The position numbers were made by a program, and so were the translations under genes. Of a stretch of 7,577 nt of DNA, positions 5,512 to 7,577 are shown piece by piece. Below the pieces are notes generated by a model. The model searched no databases. It was not told the DNA's origin and saw only the letters and a list, made by a program, of their open reading frames with translations. Every line of letters starts with the position of its first letter. Position 1 is the stretch's first letter. Location: assembly GCA_020201295.1 (NCBI GenBank), contig JAIVHA010000047.1:1-7577 (forward strand), written 5' to 3'. The DNA is from Lysobacteraceae bacterium. GTDB lineage: Bacteria; Pseudomonadota; Gammaproteobacteria; DSM-19610.

Positions 5512-6050
5512 ATGCCTGCAGAACTTTCCAGCAATCACTTTGAACTGTTCGGTCTGTCCCCGGCCTTCGAGCTGGATCGAGCGCGGCTGGACGAACGCTA
5601 TCGCGAGTTGCAGCGCCAGGTGCACCCCGACCGCTTCGCCAGCGCCGGGGACCAGGCGCGGCGCATCTCCATGCAGCAGGCAACGAGGCCTACCAGGTCC
5701 TGAAGGACCCGCTGCGGCGCGGGCGCTACCTGCTGGAACTGCGCGGCATGGACTTCGACGACCAGCAGCAGTCGCTGCGCGATACCGCGTTCCTGATGGA
5801 GCAGATGGAACTGCGCGAGGAGCTGGAAGTGGTGGCGGAGGCGAGCGATCCGCTGGCGGTGCTGGCCGGCTTCATCGACCGGGTGCGTGCGAGCTTTCGT
5901 GCCCTGCAGGACGAGCTGGCGGCCTCCCTGGACGGCAGCGAGAAGGTTCCCGAGGGAGCCGTGGCGCTGGTGCTGAAGATGCAGTTCTACCGCAAGCTCG
6001 AGGAAGAGGCCGAGGCGCTGGAGATGGACTTCGAGGATCAGCTCGGCTGA
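5512..6050 (+). pseudogene. hscB: Co-chaperone HscB, frameshifted
   Basis: HscB is the J-domain co-chaperone that brings IscU to HscA and stimulates its ATPase for cluster transfer. The first frame (ATG 5512 to TGA 5703) gives HFELFGLSPAFELD and the QVHPDRF segment with the HPD motif at residues 38-40. It then runs into unrelated residues and stops at 63. From 5682 another frame carries the rest: NEAYQVLKDPLRRGRYLLELRG, then RDTAFLMEQMELREELE and the C-terminal three-helix domain that contacts IscU, ending at TGA 6048-6050. Compared with E. coli HscB, 17 residues are expected between HPDKFA and NQAW; here 13 plus two spare bases are found. About 10 nt are therefore missing after 5679, which fits a deletion between short AACG repeats. 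Restored, the gene would encode about 182 residues (E. coli 171). An internal ATG at 5748 could express only the C-terminal domain. No clear ribosome binding site precedes 5512. A sequencing error is possible. Confidence 0.85.
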
Positions 6051-6077
6051 GTGTGGCGCCAGTTTTGGAAATCATAT

Positions 6078-6220
6078 TGGCCACGGAAAAACACGGAAAA
6101 ACACGGAAAAGGGCATCATTCTGGCTGGCAGGTCAGGCATGATCCATCGAGGTGGCACACACCTCGATGCAATCGGATTTGGATTTTATTTCCGTGTAAT
6201 TCCGTGTGTTTCCGTGGCCA
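6078..6220. repeat. 143-bp MITE-like inverted-repeat element, copy 2 (hscB-hscA gap)
   Basis: It has the same length as copy 1 and the same terminal arms (TGGCCACGGAAAAACACGGA on the left; a right arm identical to copy 1 over its last 20 nt and more). The interior is homologous to copy 1 on the opposite strand. For example, AAAATCC occurs near the left arm of copy 1 and, as GGATTTT, near the right arm of copy 2. The central hairpin 6145-6169 is a perfect 10-bp stem, CATCGAGGTG/CACCTCGATG, around a 5-nt loop. It starts 27 nt after the hscB stop and ends 32 nt before hscA. Confidence 0.88.
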
Positions 6221-6252
6221 TAACTGTTTTTTTGTAATCAAGAGCAACCTCC

Positions 6253-7577
6253 ATGGCCCTACTGCAGATCGCCGAACCGGGACAGTCCACCGCGCCGCAC
6301 CAGCACCGGCTGGCGGCGGGGATCGATCTCGGCACCACCAATTCCCTGGTGGCCACGGTGCGCAGCGGCGTGGCCGCTACCCTGCCCGATGACGCAGGTC
6401 GCCACCTGTTGCCTTCGGTGGTGCAGTATCGCGCGGACGCCGAACCGCGGGTGGGGCATGAAGCCCTGGCCGGGGCGGTGCATGATCCGCTCAATACCAT
6501 CGCCTCGGTCAAGCGCCTGATGGGCCGTGGCGTGGCTGACGTGAAGACCCTCGGCGACCAGCTGCCCTATGCCTTCGTGGCAGGGGAATCGGCCATGCCG
6601 CGCCTGCACACGGTGGCCGGCGATGTGAGTCCCGTGGAGGTGTCCGCCGAGATCCTCAAGGTGCTCAAGGCGCGTGCCGAGGCCAGCCTGGGCGGCGACC
6701 TGGTGGGCGTGGTGATCACCGTGCCGGCCTATTTCGACGATGCCCAGCGCCAGGCCACCAAGGATGCCGCCACCCTGGCGGGCCTCAACGTGCTGCGCCT
6801 GCTCAACGAACCCACCGCCGCCGCCGTGGCCTACGGCCTGGACCGCGCCGCCGAGGGCGTCATCGCCGTCTACGACCTGGGTGGCGGCACCTTCGACATC
6901 TCCATCCTGCGCCTGCACCAGGGTGTGTTCGAGGTGCTGGCCACCGGCGGTGACACCGCCCTGGGCGGCGACGACATGGACCGGGCGGTGGCGCGCTGGA
7001 TCATGGAGCAGGCCGGTATCGGCGAGGATGCCGATCATGCCCAGATGCGCCGCCTCATGCGCGACGCCTGCGCCGCCAAGGAGGCCCTCACCGGGGCTGC
7101 CGTCATTCCCCTCGATGTGGAATTGATGGACGGCAGTCACTGGTGTGGCGAGCTTACGCGCGTAATATTTGATGAACGGGTGGCGCCGTTGTTGCGCAAG
7201 ACCCTCAACACCTGCCGCCGCACCCTGCGCGATTCCGGAGTGGAGGTCGCGGACGTCTGCGAGGTGGTGATGGTGGGCGGTTCCACCCGTGTGCCCTGCG
7301 TGCGCGCGGCGGTGGCGGAGTTCTTCGGCCGCGATCCCCACGTGGAGATCGACCCCGACCGGGTGGTGGCGGTGGGCGCCGCCATCCAGGCCGACATCCT
7401 CGCCGGCAACAAGCCCGAGGACGAGATGCTGCTGCTGGACGTGATCCCGCTGTCCCTGGGCATCGAGACCATGGGTGGCCTGGTGGAGAAGATCATCCCG
7501 CGCAACACCACCATTCCGGTGGCGCGCGCCCAGGAATTCACCACCTTCAAGGACGGCCAGACCGCCATGGCCCTGCA
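6253..7577 (+). CDS. hscA: Fe-S assembly Hsp70 chaperone HscA, 3'-truncated by the window edge
   Basis: HscA is the specialised Hsp70 that, with HscB, binds the LPPVK motif of IscU and uses ATP to drive cluster release to acceptor proteins. The frame is open from ATG 6253 to the window end, giving 441 complete residues of about 616-620. The N-terminus MALLQIAEPG then RLAAGIDLGTTNSLVATVRSG (phosphate loop around 23-31) is almost identical to E. coli HscA and differs from DnaK. Further nucleotide-binding landmarks are VITVPAYFDDAQRQATKDAA, LLNEPTAAAVAYGL, the phosphate-2 loop YDLGGGTFDIS (Asp208), and the adenosine motif GGSTRVP (about 342-348). The interdomain linker LLLDVIPLSL (about 393-402) leads into the substrate-binding domain, of which about 40 residues are visible. 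I found no internal frameshift. AAGAG (6240-6244) is 8 nt upstream of ATG 6253. hscA is intact as far as seen, although its partner hscB is broken. fdx and iscX would be expected downstream. Confidence 0.96.
   Translation, partial: MALLQIAEPGQSTAPHQHRLAAGIDLGTTNSLVATVRSGVAATLPDDAGRHLLPSVVQYRADAEPRVGHEALAGAVHDPLNTIASVKRLMGRGVADVKTLGDQLPYAFVAGESAMPRLHTVAGDVSPVEVSAEILKVLKARAEASLGGDLVGVVITVPAYFDDAQRQATKDAATLAGLNVLRLLNEPTAAAVAYGLDRAAEGVIAVYDLGGGTFDISILRLHQGVFEVLATGGDTALGGDDMDRAVARWIMEQAGIGEDADHAQMRRLMRDACAAKEALTGAAVIPLDVELMDGSHWCGELTRVIFDERVAPLLRKTLNTCRRTLRDSGVEVADVCEVVMVGGSTRVPCVRAAVAEFFGRDPHVEIDPDRVVAVGAAIQADILAGNKPEDEMLLLDVIPLSLGIETMGGLVEKIIPRNTTIPVARAQEFTTFKDGQTAMAL

Noticed and set aside
5670..5703. 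Programmed frameshifting to produce full-length HscB
   Set aside because: Residues are missing in the alignment, not merely shifted, and there is no slippery sequence; a deletion or sequencing error explains it better.
5321..6238. Similar outer flanks of the two 143-bp elements (ACTGTTTTGTGAT before copy 1, ACTGTTTTTTTGTAAT after copy 2)
   Set aside because: A short T-rich similarity; not a clean target-site duplication of either element and easily due to chance.
6259..7341. Minus-strand open frame of 360 codons opposite hscA
   Set aside because: hscA is intact and unmistakable on the plus strand; the antisense translation has the usual His/Gly/Ala-rich shadow composition.

Overview
The window is a GC-rich gammaproteobacterial segment, judged from gene order and close protein similarity to E. 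coli EpmA, TrmJ, IscR, IscS, IscA and HscA. All genes are on the plus strand: epmA (5' end outside the window), trmJ, cysE, iscR, iscS, iscU, iscA, hscB and hscA (3' end outside the window). A cysE gene just ahead of iscRSUA-hscBA is usual in non-enteric Gammaproteobacteria such as Pseudomonas and Chromatiales-like lineages; I cannot name the genus.

Positions 1-1596 hold two translation-related genes: epmA (elongation factor P lysylation) and trmJ (tRNA position-32 2'-O-methylation). They are close enough to be co-transcribed. Positions 1590-1810 hold two REP-like palindromes and a perfect 19-nt palindrome just upstream of cysE. cysE (1825-2628) makes O-acetylserine for cysteine, which is the sulfur donor for IscS. 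Its stop codon lies inside a near-consensus type 1 IscR operator and -35 box, which start the autoregulated isc transcription unit: IscR (Fe-S sensing repressor), IscS (cysteine desulfurase), IscU (scaffold), IscA (A-type carrier), HscB (J-protein) and HscA (Hsp70). The last two act on IscU to release its cluster.

Two things are unusual. First, two genes of the IscU/HscB/HscA module look damaged. iscU ends right after its third cluster cysteine and overlaps iscA, as if its last roughly 20 codons and the iscU-iscA spacer were deleted. hscB is split into two frames, and alignment implies about 10 missing nt in the J-domain. These could be real mutations or sequencing/assembly errors. Second, the long gaps of the operon contain palindromic repeats of three kinds: REP-like elements before cysE, an 86-bp CATTGCGAG-type element between iscS and iscU, and two 143-bp elements in opposite orientation flanking hscB.

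No intergenic gap exceeds 300 bases. I see no tRNA, rRNA, CRISPR array, transposase gene or phage gene. I do not see a novel multi-gene system. The strongest unusual observation is the repeat-invaded, partly broken isc operon.
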